From assembly GCF_002252585.1 (NCBI RefSeq), contig NZ_NQLD01000011.1: a stretch of DNA of 64,000 nucleotides; one strand, written 5' to 3'. Every line of letters begins with the position of its first letter. The first letter of the stretch is position 1. This document shows positions 43,759-53,264 of the stretch, in pieces. A program made the translations under genes and the position numbers. The notes beneath the pieces are model-generated. The model had not been told where the DNA came from, searched no databases, and saw only the letters and a list, made by a program, of their open reading frames with translations. The DNA comes from Methanocatella intestini. GTDB lineage: Archaea > Methanobacteriota > Methanobacteria > Methanobacteriales > Methanobacteriaceae.

Positions 43759-44625
43759 CTAAATTAAACTGCAACCGACATTATCCACTTTAGTTTCAAT
43801 AATCCTTCCTTCATATTTAGACCAGGTTTCTTTAACATCATCAATTGCTTCATCTTCGCAGACAGCTACAAATGAAGAACCTGTTCCAGATAATCCTGAA
43901 GCTATTGCACCAACTTCCAGAGCATCAATAGCTATATTGGAATCAAAACCTAAAGTGTTTGCATAAATTAAACCATTTAAATTAAGTGCTTTAAAATAAT
44001 CTCCTGATCTGGCCAATCCGAAAGCTGTTTCAACAAGTGGCGACAGCACTTTCATACGGTCAACATCAGAACTTCCGGATTTGGAACCGAAATTAGGCAT
44101 ATAAACCAAAACAGGATATTCTTCCATTTTCTCTTTGATGATGAATTTTCTATTTTTGTTATCTGTAACAACAACTCCTCCAAAATATGAAGCTGTTGCA
44201 TCATCAAATGATCCTGTTATAGTAACTTTTGCCTCCAGAGATGCATCAATAGCTAAATTGATTATTTCCAAATCATCAAGTGGCTTCAAATTAAATTCAT
44301 CTGCAATAATTTTAGAAGTTACACTTACAACAGCATTGGATAATGCACTGCTGCTTGATAATCCTGATGCCATAGGTAATTCAGATTCTGTTTTAATATT
44401 TATTCCAAAATCATCTGGAGAAATTTCATATTTTTCAAAAGTTTTTTTAGCACAGATTTCCATTAATGTAGTTGGTGCTCCAACATCATTAGAACAGGTT
44501 ATGGAGTTATTTTGAGTATTGGCACTGCATTTTATATCCAAATCAATACCGAAAGCAGAACCAAAGCCTGTAGCTATTGCATTAATTACTGTTGCTGAAC
44601 CTGGAGACCTTACTGATTTTTTCAT
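43759..44625 (-). CDS. aroK: Archaeal-type shikimate kinase (GHMP family)
   Basis: Archaea use a GHMP-fold kinase, unrelated to bacterial AroK, to phosphorylate shikimate. The 288-residue protein has the phosphate loop PMASGLSSSSALSNA near residue 90, the opening SPGSATVINAIATGFGSAFGID, and GLSGTGSSFVAVCED near the end. The family assignment rests on these. It starts at the last base of the glycosyltransferase gene (one-base overlap) after GAGGTAAAATA. Confidence 0.92.
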   Translation of the reverse strand: MKKSVRSPGSATVINAIATGFGSAFGIDLDIKCSANTQNNSITCSNDVGAPTTLMEICAKKTFEKYEISPDDFGINIKTESELPMASGLSSSSALSNAVVSVTSKIIADEFNLKPLDDLEIINLAIDASLEAKVTITGSFDDATASYFGGVVVTDNKNRKFIIKEKMEEYPVLVYMPNFGSKSGSSDVDRMKVLSPLVETAFGLARSGDYFKALNLNGLIYANTLGFDSNIAIDALEVGAIASGLSGTGSSFVAVCEDEAIDDVKETWSKYEGRIIETKVDNVGCSLI

Positions 44626-45704
44626 TATTTTACCTCATCATAAGGAATTTCAATTTTACTGAATATTTTAGCTCTGTTTCTTGCATTTGAAGCTAAATTA
44701 CTTCTGAATTCATCATCTAAAATTATTTTATCAACAGCATCAGCTATAGTTTCAGGACTGTTCGGGTCAATTAACAGCCCTACTTCAGGAGTTATGATTT
44801 CTTTAATTCCTCCAACATCACTTCCAATAACGGGTTTTCCAGAGGCTAGAGCTTCAATTAAAACTAAACCAAAACTTTCTGAAAAAGACGGCAACACAAG
44901 TACATCTGCACTTGGTATAATCTTTTCTACATCTTTTCTAGCTCCAGTAAAATAAACATCAGAAATATTTTCTTTTTCTGCTTTATCTTTAAGCTGTTTT
45001 AAAAGAGGACCATCACCTACTACAACAAGATTATAATCACTTTTGGCTATTTTTTTAGCTTCCAATAATGAATTTACATTTTTACGTTTGATAATATTAC
45101 CTACAAAAAGAACAACGGGTTTATTATTCTTAAAATCGGATTTGAATGAAGTGTTTCCATTATTATTAAACTTGGCAATATCTACAGAATTCCAATATAA
45201 TCTTGTTTTATTTTCAATTCCAGGAACTTCAGTAGCTAATATTTCATCTTTCAAAGCATTACTTACTGCAAAAACAACATCTGCCTTTTTTAATACTTTT
45301 TTAATAATAGGTCTCATGAAAAATTGTTTTTTATACATTTCAAACATGTCAGAACCATGTGCAGTTATGTATGTTTTAATATTATGTTTTTTTCCAACTT
45401 CAACACTGGCTGCACCTGCCGGAAACAGATAATGGCCATGAATAATGTCAATATCAACTTCTTTCAATAATTTTTCCAATGCCTTTTTTGCATTTATCTT
45501 AAACATCAATCCCCGAATTCCGGGAATATTAACTCCTTTGGTTCCTATTACATGAATGCCATCAATATCCTTAATATCCTTATGGGGATAAGTTATTACA
45601 TAAACTTCATGCCCCTGTTTTACAAGTTCCTTGGATAACGTATGAATATGAACCCCTACGCCACCTATATGGGGTGGAAACTGACCAACCATTGCTATTT
45701 TCAT
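44625..45704 (-). CDS. Family 4 glycosyltransferase
   Basis: A GT-B fold glycosyltransferase of 359 residues. The N-terminal domain includes GQFPPHIGGVGVHIHTLSKEL and ITAHGSDMF. The C-terminal donor-binding domain has LFVGNIIKRKN, VVGDGPLLKQL and the ESFGLVLIEALASGKPVIGSDVGG acid motif. The sugar and acceptor are unknown; a cell-surface or glycolipid role is likely. It overlaps cbiD by four bases, though the functions seem unrelated. Confidence 0.9.
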   Translation of the reverse strand: MKIAMVGQFPPHIGGVGVHIHTLSKELVKQGHEVYVITYPHKDIKDIDGIHVIGTKGVNIPGIRGLMFKINAKKALEKLLKEVDIDIIHGHYLFPAGAASVEVGKKHNIKTYITAHGSDMFEMYKKQFFMRPIIKKVLKKADVVFAVSNALKDEILATEVPGIENKTRLYWNSVDIAKFNNNGNTSFKSDFKNNKPVVLFVGNIIKRKNVNSLLEAKKIAKSDYNLVVVGDGPLLKQLKDKAEKENISDVYFTGARKDVEKIIPSADVLVLPSFSESFGLVLIEALASGKPVIGSDVGGIKEIITPEVGLLIDPNSPETIADAVDKIILDDEFRSNLASNARNRAKIFSKIEIPYDEVK

Positions 45705-46786
45705 AATAAAAACCTTTCAAAATTATCATTTAAATAGTTACCTTCCATATCAACCAAAATAACATTTAAATCCAATTCAAATCTCTGCATACATCGCTCT
45801 TTGATAGCTAATGCAATACTATTACAAACATCCAAATGCAAATTTTCTTCATCTAAAATATCCAGCATGTCTTCAGTTGTTTTAGAATCATACAGTTTCT
45901 GAAGTGTTTTTGTATCAGCACCGCAAATACCTGCATGAGTAATCATTATTTCCCGTCTTCCGTCTGCTATTGCATGTTTGGTGTTAAAAATTCCGCCGGC
46001 TATTTTAATCAGCTTTCCAATGTGACCAAAGAAAGTAAATTCATCAATTCCTCTTTTTTTGGCTTCCTCAAACATAAAACCCACATAATTTCCAGTCTGA
46101 ATAATGTGCTGCTTTGTAATGTCAAGTTGCTTTAATGCCAATTTTTCACCAATATTTCCCGGAACAAAAACCAGATTATCCAAATTTAAAGCCAATGCAA
46201 CATCTATTTGAGTAACAATGGAATTTTTATAAGCTTCACTGGACATGGATCTGGCTATTCCGGTAGTTCCAATAACAGATATTCCTCCAACAATACCTAA
46301 TTTAGGATTCATTGTTTTTTTAGCTATCTTTCGACCTTCAGGAATTGAAATTGTTACTTTAGCTACCTTATCTTCCGGCAAAATCCTTTCCAAATTTTTC
46401 CTAATCATTCTGCGGGGAACCGGATTTATTGCATATTCCCCCACCGGAATTTGAAGGCCAGGTTTTGTTATTTTACCAACACCCTCACCACCAGTTATTA
46501 TGACACTATCTTCACCACTGGTTTTATCCAATAATTCAACAGTAGCAACAATAGCCAGACCTACCGTAACATCAGGATCATTATAAGGATTCTTATGAGC
46601 TACAGCACAGGCAGAAGAATGAGATAACCTTTTGCATTCATCAATTATAATGTCTAAAGTTTTTTTAGGTGTTTTGACTTTGACACAATCAATATCTGAA
46701 GTATCCAAAATAGATTCCAAAGCTGCAAGAGAACAGGCAGTAGCTATAGTTCCAGTAGTAACTCCAGTATAATTTTCATTTGTCAT
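45701..46786 (-). CDS. cbiD: Cobalt-precorrin-5B (C1)-methyltransferase CbiD
   Basis: It methylates C1 of cobalt-precorrin in the anaerobic B12 pathway. The 361-residue protein begins with the family tag GVTTGTIATACSLAAL and contains VTGLAIVA-like stretches, PVPRRMIRKNL and EFTFFGHIGKLIKIAGGIFNTKHAIADGR, the last strongly conserved in CbiD. There is no SD, so it may be leaderless. It starts 30 bases after the thioredoxin-like gene ends. Confidence 0.93.
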   Translation of the reverse strand: MTNENYTGVTTGTIATACSLAALESILDTSDIDCVKVKTPKKTLDIIIDECKRLSHSSACAVAHKNPYNDPDVTVGLAIVATVELLDKTSGEDSVIITGGEGVGKITKPGLQIPVGEYAINPVPRRMIRKNLERILPEDKVAKVTISIPEGRKIAKKTMNPKLGIVGGISVIGTTGIARSMSSEAYKNSIVTQIDVALALNLDNLVFVPGNIGEKLALKQLDITKQHIIQTGNYVGFMFEEAKKRGIDEFTFFGHIGKLIKIAGGIFNTKHAIADGRREIMITHAGICGADTKTLQKLYDSKTTEDMLDILDEENLHLDVCNSIALAIKERCMQRFELDLNVILVDMEGNYLNDNFERFLL

Positions 46787-46816
46787 GTTTACAAGTTATA
46801 AAAAAAGAAGATAAAA

Positions 46817-47077
46817 TTAAATCAAAGATTTAACTTTATTAACAAGTTCATCTAAAGCAGGTGCACCAACAAATGCCACTTCATCATTAATAGCTATTGT
46901 AGGAACAGCCATAATTCCAAGGCCAATTGCTTTTTGCCTATTTTCTTCTGAAGCAATATTGCAAACAATAATATCCGCAGCATCACCTAAAACTTCTTTT
47001 GCTTCATTAGCAACATTAACTGCAGCCGGACAATGCGGACAGCTATCAGATGTAAATACTTCTACTTTCACTACCAT
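46817..47077 (-). CDS. Small thioredoxin/glutaredoxin-like protein
   Basis: An 86-residue thioredoxin-fold protein with the redox motif C13-P-H-C16 (TSDSCPHCPAAV) and the cis-proline loop VPTIAIN. The CPHC motif and small size match the methanogen thioredoxins of the M. jannaschii type. It would reduce protein disulfides in the cytoplasm. A T-rich stretch after the stop may end its transcript. Confidence 0.9.
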   Translation of the reverse strand: MVVKVEVFTSDSCPHCPAAVNVANEAKEVLGDAADIIVCNIASEENRQKAIGLGIMAVPTIAINDEVAFVGAPALDELVNKVKSLI

Positions 47078-47217
47078 GGTTTTTATCTCCTATTAAATTA
47101 ATTGATTGAATAATTTATGAAAACTTATATATAACTGTTAGCACAAGTTTTTAAGAAAAATTATTCATCAAATGGACACTACAAATATTTATTATATATG
47201 AAAAAAATAAATTTTAA

Positions 47218-49299
47218 ATGATTAATATGGAAAATTTGTCAAATGATATAAAAACAATAATAAATACTGCTTATCCCTACATTAAGGAATTCAATCCCGC
47301 GCAAAAAGCAGTAATTGAATCAGGATATTTAGAAGATAAATCTAATTATATTATATCAATTCCAACGGCCAGTGGTAAAACAGTACTTGGAATTCTGCCT
47401 GCTCTGAAAACCATTTTAAATGGTGGAAAAGCAGTTTATGCAGCACCACTTCTTTCAATTCAAAATGAAAAAGTAAAAGAATTTAAAGCATTTGAAGAAC
47501 ATGGAATTAAAGTAGGCAAACACCCCTCCAACTCCGATTTATCCGTTATGGTTTTTGAATCATTTGATGCACTTACAAGATTTTCCTGGAATGTACTTCG
47601 TGAAGTAGATACGCTGATTATTGACGAATTCCATATGATCGGAGAATACTCAAGAGGACCTACACTAGAATCAGCTATTACAAGAGCTAAAATTATCAAT
47701 CCAAGTTTAAGAATAATTGCTCTTTCAGCTACTTTAAAAAACATTGATGAAATTGAACAGTGGCTTGACGGGAAAACTGTAGAACATGATTACAGACCAG
47801 TGCCTTTAAATAAAGAAGTTTTAGATGCTGAAATGTTCAATACAAAAAATAAAAACGATGTTATTGTAAAAATTGTTGAAAAAGCTATTGAAGACAATTC
47901 ACAGGCATTAAGCTTTGTGTCAACAAGAAGATTTACAGAAAGCTTAGCTACGTATGTTGCTAAAAAAATAGATAAAAAAACAACAAATGAACAAAAACAG
48001 AAATTTAAACAGGTAGCTGATAAATTACTGGAAGTTCCAAAGAAAAAAGGATCACTTCCAACTACAACCTGTCTTAAACTGGCTGAAGCTGCTGAAAAAG
48101 GTGTTGTGTTCCACCATGCTGGACTTTTCAATGAACAGAAAGAAATAATTGAAGATGAATTCAGAAACGGAAATATACTGATGATTACTGCAACTCCAAG
48201 TTTGATGTATGGTGTTAATTTGCCTTCAAAATATGTAGTAATTAGAGACCACACCAGATGGACAAGCAATGGTCCTGCATCAATTCCTGTTTTTGATTAT
48301 GAACAGATGTCCGGAAGAGCTGGAAGGCCGCAATATGATGATGTAGGTTACTCTTATTTAGTAGCTAAAACAATGGATGAAGCATTTGACCTGGAAGCCC
48401 GTTACATTGACGGTGAAATTGAATTAACAAATTCAAAATTAATAGATAACAAAGATGCTATCTACAAGCAGATTATAGCACAAATCGCATCCTCACTTTC
48501 CAAAAACCTTGATGATTTAAATGATTTCTTTGGAAAAACATTATACGGATTCCAAATGAAAAACAATCCCGCCATGTCCATGTTTGCTCAGGACAGTTTA
48601 AACTGGGAGCTTGAAAGTGCTCTTGAATTCCTGCTTCAAAATGGAATAATAAGGGCTACACCAGAAGGCCTTAAAACAACAGACTTTGGTAATTTAATAG
48701 CTAAATCAAATTATGCAGTTGAAACAGCCGTTAAAATTAAAGAATATGTTTCAACTATGGAAAAATTAAACCCTGCAGAAATGATTTATGCATTGGCTGA
48801 AACTCCTGATTTACCGTTGATTTCATTTAAAGGAAGAAAAAGTAAAGACCCCGTTCGTGACAAACTGTCTGAATGTGGTCTTTTTGCAGTTGATATTGGA
48901 AACCCTGAAGCTACTGCCGTTTCTTTAATTGAATGGATTGATGAGAGAAACGAGTATGAAATTGAAAATGCATACAATGTTTATTCAGCATCCACTAGAA
49001 GATCAGCTTATGAAGCTTCCCGTTTGGTTAAATTTGCTAAAAACACTTTGGAAGTTCTTGGCAATTACTCTAACTTAAAAGATGTGGATTATTTATCTGC
49101 CAGACTATATTATGGAGTAAAAGAAGATATAATCCCACTTGTTGTAGGAGTTAAAAGACTTGGAAGAAAAAGAGCAAGACTCCTTATGAAAACATTCGGA
49201 GATAATTTAAATGAAGCAAGTGAAAAGGATTTACAAAAAATAGAAGGTATCGGCCCTAAACTTGCCGGTAAAATTAAAATATTTACTATGAATCATTAA
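47218..49299 (+). CDS. hel308: Hel308-type superfamily 2 DNA helicase
   Basis: Archaeal Hel308 acts at stalled replication forks. The 693-residue protein has Walker A PTASGKT (about 49-55), IIDEFHMIGE (motif II), ALSATLKNIDE (III), VVFHHAGLFNEQ (V region) and QMSGRAGRPQYDD (VI). It ends in a helix-hairpin-helix, LQKIEGIGPKLAGKIK. A TATA-like TTTATTATATATG about 25 bases upstream predicts a leaderless mRNA starting at ATG 47218; ATG 47227 is also possible. Confidence 0.92.
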   Translation: MINMENLSNDIKTIINTAYPYIKEFNPAQKAVIESGYLEDKSNYIISIPTASGKTVLGILPALKTILNGGKAVYAAPLLSIQNEKVKEFKAFEEHGIKVGKHPSNSDLSVMVFESFDALTRFSWNVLREVDTLIIDEFHMIGEYSRGPTLESAITRAKIINPSLRIIALSATLKNIDEIEQWLDGKTVEHDYRPVPLNKEVLDAEMFNTKNKNDVIVKIVEKAIEDNSQALSFVSTRRFTESLATYVAKKIDKKTTNEQKQKFKQVADKLLEVPKKKGSLPTTTCLKLAEAAEKGVVFHHAGLFNEQKEIIEDEFRNGNILMITATPSLMYGVNLPSKYVVIRDHTRWTSNGPASIPVFDYEQMSGRAGRPQYDDVGYSYLVAKTMDEAFDLEARYIDGEIELTNSKLIDNKDAIYKQIIAQIASSLSKNLDDLNDFFGKTLYGFQMKNNPAMSMFAQDSLNWELESALEFLLQNGIIRATPEGLKTTDFGNLIAKSNYAVETAVKIKEYVSTMEKLNPAEMIYALAETPDLPLISFKGRKSKDPVRDKLSECGLFAVDIGNPEATAVSLIEWIDERNEYEIENAYNVYSASTRRSAYEASRLVKFAKNTLEVLGNYSNLKDVDYLSARLYYGVKEDIIPLVVGVKRLGRKRARLLMKTFGDNLNEASEKDLQKIEGIGPKLAGKIKIFTMNH

Positions 49300-49318
49300 A
49301 AAAAAAGAAAGGATGAAA

Positions 49319-49615
49319 CTATCCTCCACCATTAGCTGCACTGGAAGATATTTCAACATCCTCAAACATTTTCTCAGAGTTTTTAATAGCTTCAATATCT
49401 ATATCTTTATCATGAGGATAATCATTAGTTTTTAAATCTTCATCATTTAATAACTCTAATTTATTTGCAAGATACCATAAATTAGTTTTATCAATTTTAA
49501 CCCATGAAATGTCATTTTCTATTTTACTATCAGTAACTTCACCAATAGTTCCAGTATCTACATACCTTACATGTGATCCAAGAGTTATTTCCTTATTTCT
49601 TGCATCAACAATCAT
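49319..49615 (-). CDS. DUF2098 family protein
   Basis: A 98-residue methanogen protein. The first 60 residues form a small beta-barrel-like domain (LGSHVRYVDTGTIGEVTDSK, ISWVKIDKTNLWYLANKLELL), and the rest is acidic. No function is known to me. SD AAAGGAGTTTTTAAA precedes the ATG. It follows the PRC-barrel gene by 30 bases. Confidence 0.75.
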   Translation of the reverse strand: MIVDARNKEITLGSHVRYVDTGTIGEVTDSKIENDISWVKIDKTNLWYLANKLELLNDEDLKTNDYPHDKDIDIEAIKNSEKMFEDVEISSSAANGGG

Positions 49616-49645
49616 TTTAAAAACTCCTTTTTAAAAATATTTTAT

Positions 49646-49924
49646 TTATTCTTCTTTTTCTACTTCAACTTTTTGAACTTCAACTTCTTCTTCAGTTTCT
49701 TCAGCTTCAGGTAATTCTTTAGATAAAATAACATATCCACCAATGGTTTCAATGTCTTCAAAAGCTACTTCAAGTTCTTCTTTAGAAAATACTCCTTTTT
49801 TTAAAGAAACAACCATAGATTTAATAGTTCCTTCTTTTTGATCAAAATCAAAATCACTTACAGTTCCAACTTCATATGCATTTTTATCTAAAACTTTAGA
49901 GCCTAAAACTTCTTTAATATTCAT
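49646..49924 (-). CDS. PRC-barrel domain protein with acidic tail
   Basis: A 92-residue protein: a PRC barrel (VLGSKVLDKNAYEVGTVSDFDFDQKEGTIKSMVVSLK) followed by a Glu-rich tail (PEAEETEEEVEVQKVEVEKEE). The ATG at 49924 follows AAGGTGATAACT, so the three residues before it are not used. It is a second copy of the domain family seen at 30896-31129. Role unknown. Confidence 0.82.
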   Translation of the reverse strand: MNIKEVLGSKVLDKNAYEVGTVSDFDFDQKEGTIKSMVVSLKKGVFSKEELEVAFEDIETIGGYVILSKELPEAEETEEEVEVQKVEVEKEE

Positions 49925-50039
49925 AGTTATCACCTTATTCTTTAGATATTTTAAAAAAATATCCTCTATAAAACAGTAAATATTATAATTATATCAATAT
50001 AAATAATTAACTATTAAATTTATAAAAGGTTAGAATAAT

Positions 50040-51704
50040 ATGGAAAATGCCTGTCGCATAATAATTGAGGATATTTTAAAAAACAACATAAACACCAGGA
50101 AAGAGCTGGAAGTTAAAAAAAGACAGTTATGTCGTGAATTAAAACTATCTAAGTTTATGAGCAATGCAGATATTTTAGAATATGCAACTCCTCAAGAAAA
50201 GGAAATTGTTTCAAATATCTTAAAGAAAAAACCTACCCGAACAATGTCCGGCGTTGCAATAGTAGCTGTAATGTGCCATCCTCATGAATGTCCTCATGGA
50301 AGATGTTTCTACTGTCCAAAAAGTAACAATGCTCCACCAAGTTATACCGGTGAAGAACCTGCAGCCCTAAGAGGCAGAATGTATGAATTTCATCCATATG
50401 TACAATGTTTTAACCGTTTGAAACAGCTTAAAAAAATAGGTCATCCAATTGATAAAGTAGAACTTATCATAATGGGGGGAACATTCCCTTCCAGAGATTT
50501 ATGTTATCAGGAATGGTTTGTATCACAATGTTTAAAGGCAATGGTTGATTTTGGATTGATACTTAAAAATAAACCCGAAGATAATGAATACAACTTAGAT
50601 CCAATAGAAATAAAAGGATTTGAAAAGGGTATTCTTAAAAGTTATGAACCAAACAGCTATGTTCTTATTGATGATGTTCAAAAAGCTAATGAAAATTCCA
50701 AAGTCAGATGTGTTGGAATGACATTTGAAACCCGTCCAGATTACTGTAAAAAAGAACACATAAATAGAATGCTGAATTTTGGAGTTACAAGAGTTGAGTT
50801 AGGTGTTCAAACATTATCTGATGAATTGTACACAAAAATTAAAAGAGGGCATACAATAGCTGATGTAATAGAAGCAAATACTCTCCTTCGTGACAGTGCA
50901 ATAAAAGTAGCAATGCATATGATGCCGGGATTATTTGTAAGCTCAGATGAAGATTTGAATATGTTTAAAAAGCTGTTTAGCGACGATAATTTCAAGCCAG
51001 ACATGCTTAAGATTTATCCATGTCTTGTTACAAAAGGCAGCGAACTATATGACCTGTGGAAAGAAGGAAAATATAATCCCTATACTGATGAAGAAGCTGT
51101 TGATTTAATTGTTAAAGTTAAACAAATTCTCCCTAAATGGGTTAGAACCATGAGAATTCAAAGAGATATTCCATCAACATTAATCGAAGCAGGTGTTCAA
51201 AAATCCAACTTAGGAGAACTGGTTTACAATAAACTGGAAGAACACAACATTAACTGTCAGTGTATACGTTGTCGTGAAATTGGCCATAAAAAAGCAAGTC
51301 AGAAATATGGTTTAGATGATTTTAAATTATTTAAAGAATCATACACTGCGTGTGGGGGTGAAGAAACATTTTTATCAATTGAAGATAAAAACGAAGAAAG
51401 TATTGCTGGATTTTTAAGATTTAGAATTCCTTCCCCAAATCATTATAGGCCGGAAATCACTGATAAAACTGCACTTATACGTGAATTGCATGTTTATGGA
51501 AATATGATTAAAATAGGTGGCAAAAATTCTAAAATAGGCCAACACACAGGATTTGGAGAAAAACTATTAAAAGAAGCTGAAAAATTAGCTATTAAGAAAG
51601 GAAAAAATGAAATAGCTATAATCAGTGGGATAGGAACTAGAAATTACTACCGTAAATTTGGATATGAAAGAAAAGGTCCGTACATGGCTAAAAAATTAAT
51701 CTAA
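50040..51704 (+). CDS. elp3: tRNA uridine-34 modification enzyme Elp3
   Basis: Elp3 adds a carboxymethyl group to C5 of wobble uridine. The 554-residue protein has a radical SAM domain with cluster ligands C84, C89 and C92 (CPHGRCFYC), TFETRPDYCKKEHINRML and RVELGVQTL. A C-terminal GNAT acetyltransferase domain includes HTGFGEKLLKEAE and GTRNYYRKFGYERKGPYM. This fusion is diagnostic. SD AGGTTAGAATAAT precedes the ATG. Confidence 0.96.
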   Translation: MENACRIIIEDILKNNINTRKELEVKKRQLCRELKLSKFMSNADILEYATPQEKEIVSNILKKKPTRTMSGVAIVAVMCHPHECPHGRCFYCPKSNNAPPSYTGEEPAALRGRMYEFHPYVQCFNRLKQLKKIGHPIDKVELIIMGGTFPSRDLCYQEWFVSQCLKAMVDFGLILKNKPEDNEYNLDPIEIKGFEKGILKSYEPNSYVLIDDVQKANENSKVRCVGMTFETRPDYCKKEHINRMLNFGVTRVELGVQTLSDELYTKIKRGHTIADVIEANTLLRDSAIKVAMHMMPGLFVSSDEDLNMFKKLFSDDNFKPDMLKIYPCLVTKGSELYDLWKEGKYNPYTDEEAVDLIVKVKQILPKWVRTMRIQRDIPSTLIEAGVQKSNLGELVYNKLEEHNINCQCIRCREIGHKKASQKYGLDDFKLFKESYTACGGEETFLSIEDKNEESIAGFLRFRIPSPNHYRPEITDKTALIRELHVYGNMIKIGGKNSKIGQHTGFGEKLLKEAEKLAIKKGKNEIAIISGIGTRNYYRKFGYERKGPYMAKKLI

Positions 51705-51779
51705 AAAATCAAGACAAAAGTATTATATAGATTATTCGTAATATTACTAATTAAATCATTTATATCGGAGTGTTACATA

Positions 51780-52502
51780 ATGTATAAAATAAAAAACTCA
51801 AAAGAGTTAGCAAGTCTTATCAACTGTATAAACTTACACAATATGATAAGTGAAGAAGAAATGGAAGAATATTTAGATAAAGTAGGAAAACTAAACTTTA
51901 ATTCCATTACAATAAGTCCAACATATGTATCATTAGCTAAAGAAAAATTAGCTGACAGCACTACAAAAATAAGCACCGTTGTTGGATTTCCTTTAGGTTT
52001 TGAAACAACCGAAGGCAAAATAGCACAAGCAGCTAAAGCTCTTGAAGATGGAGCAGATGAAATTGAATCAGTAATCAATTTAAACCACCTAAAAGACCAC
52101 AAATATAATTTAATTCATGAAGAACTTAAGCAATTAAGAGAACTTTTAGGAGACAAAACTTTAAAAGTCATTGTTGAAATGCAGACAATAGATGACAGCG
52201 AAAAAGCAAGTATTGCAAAAGTACTGGAAGAAAATAAAGTAGATTTCATCAAAACATCTACAGGCTTTATTGCACCAGACAATATTTATTCAAAAGTTAA
52301 TGATATTAATATCATCCAAAAATATGCACCGCAACTTAAAATTGAAATTTATGGTGGTGTTGATACTTATAAATTAGCTAATCAGCTTTTAACCGGTGGA
52401 GCTGATTTAATTGGAAGTAACTGCGGTTATGAAATCGTAGAAAAATACCGTACTTTAAGAGAAAACACACAAGTAACTCCAAAACCTATAAGATTCGACT
52501 AG
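51780..52502 (+). CDS. DeoC-family aldolase-like protein with a changed active site
   Basis: A 240-residue TIM-barrel protein of the deoxyribose-phosphate aldolase family. The Schiff-base lysine K158 (DFIKTSTGF) and K129 (LKVIVE) are present, as is VVGFPLG. However, the family's second essential lysine, in K-x-A-G-G, is replaced by Glu (IEIYGGVDTY), and the N-terminal IDHT signature is INLH. It may therefore have another substrate or reaction, or no aldolase activity. SD GGAGTGTTACATA. It is the only gene between elp3 and the tRNAs. Confidence 0.78.
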   Translation: MYKIKNSKELASLINCINLHNMISEEEMEEYLDKVGKLNFNSITISPTYVSLAKEKLADSTTKISTVVGFPLGFETTEGKIAQAAKALEDGADEIESVINLNHLKDHKYNLIHEELKQLRELLGDKTLKVIVEMQTIDDSEKASIAKVLEENKVDFIKTSTGFIAPDNIYSKVNDINIIQKYAPQLKIEIYGGVDTYKLANQLLTGGADLIGSNCGYEIVEKYRTLRENTQVTPKPIRFD

Positions 52503-52586
52503 AATCTTCCCATCACTTTTTTTATAATTTAAATAATAAAAAATAGCTTTTTTCAATAAAGATAATAATATTTTAAAAATAGTTAA

Positions 52587-52659
<73 letters not shown>

Positions 52660-52662
52660 ATA

Positions 52663-52734
52663 TGGACCGAACGAGATTCGAACTCGTGATCTCCTCCATG
52701 TCAAGGAGGAATCATACCCCTAGACCACCGGTCC
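52663..52734 (-). tRNA. tRNA-Val (GAC anticodon)
   Basis: The 72-base minus-strand sequence folds with acceptor GGACCGG/TCGGTCC, anticodon stem CCTCC/GGAGG around TTGACAT, and T arm ACGAG-TTCGAAT-CTCGT. The anticodon GAC reads GUC valine codons, and the discriminator is A. The TATA box at 52764-52774 is about 35 bases upstream. Confidence 0.94.
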
Positions 52735-52763
52735 TGTGCAACATTACTTAATTTATCAAACAT

Positions 52764-52774
52764 AGTATATAAAG
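52764..52774 (-). promoter_or_regulatory. TATA box of the tRNA-Val/tRNA-Phe pair
   Basis: The minus strand reads AACTTTATATACTATG about 35 bases before the tRNA-Val 5' end. Confidence 0.6.
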
Positions 52775-52812
52775 TTATCTGTTACAGCTAAACCGATGCA
52801 AAATAAAAATAT

Positions 52813-52839
52813 AAAAAAATTGACCAAGAAAATGGCCAA
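52813..52839 (-). terminator. Terminator of the histone gene
   Basis: On the minus strand TTGGCC and GGTCAA pair (one G-T pair) across eight bases and are followed by seven T residues, about 25 bases after the histone stop. Confidence 0.6.
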
Positions 52840-52864
52840 TAGATTTAATAAATTGTTAAAAAGC

Positions 52865-53065
52865 CTATTTGATAGCTAATTTGATATCTTCAGCTTTTAC
52901 AGTTTTTCTACCAGCGTGGCGTGCGAAATTTACAGCTTTTTGTGCAATTGCGTCACCTTTTTCTTCTAATGCTTCAGCTAATGCAATTTTTGCATCATCA
53001 CTAATTCTTTGTGCGCCAGCATTTTTTAAGATACGACCGACTGGTGCGATTGGTAATTCACTCAT
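52865..53065 (-). CDS. Archaeal histone
   Basis: A 66-residue histone-fold protein that wraps DNA. It begins MSELPIAPVGRILKNAGAQRISDDA and ends ARHAGRKTVKAEDIKLAIK, the full archaeal histone pattern with no tail. The ATG at 53065 is preceded by GGAGGTGTCATT; the 18 extra residues of the longer frame are promoter and leader. A TATA box is at 53099-53110 and a terminator follows. Confidence 0.97.
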   Translation of the reverse strand: MSELPIAPVGRILKNAGAQRISDDAKIALAEALEEKGDAIAQKAVNFARHAGRKTVKAEDIKLAIK

Positions 53066-53098
53066 AATGACACCTCCAATTAAAACATAGTACCATAT

Positions 53099-53110
53099 AG
53101 TATATAAATG
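53099..53110 (-). promoter_or_regulatory. TATA box of the histone gene
   Basis: The minus strand reads ACATTTATATACTATATGG about 40 bases before the ATG, leaving room for a short leader with the GGAGGTG site. Confidence 0.65.
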
Positions 53111-53264
53111 TATCGACAATAATGGCTATTTACTCTCTATATAATAACCATGAACATAATAGGATATAGTTTTCTAAATTGAAAAATTTAAAAAACAAAG
53201 TTAAAAATTAAAGAACAAAAATAAGTAATGATAGAAAAATAAACCATAACAGAAAAATAAAAAA

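Noticed and set aside
47790..48269. 159-residue minus-strand frame, Ser/Leu/Phe-rich
   Set aside because: It lies wholly inside the Hel308 gene, with antisense composition and no SD.
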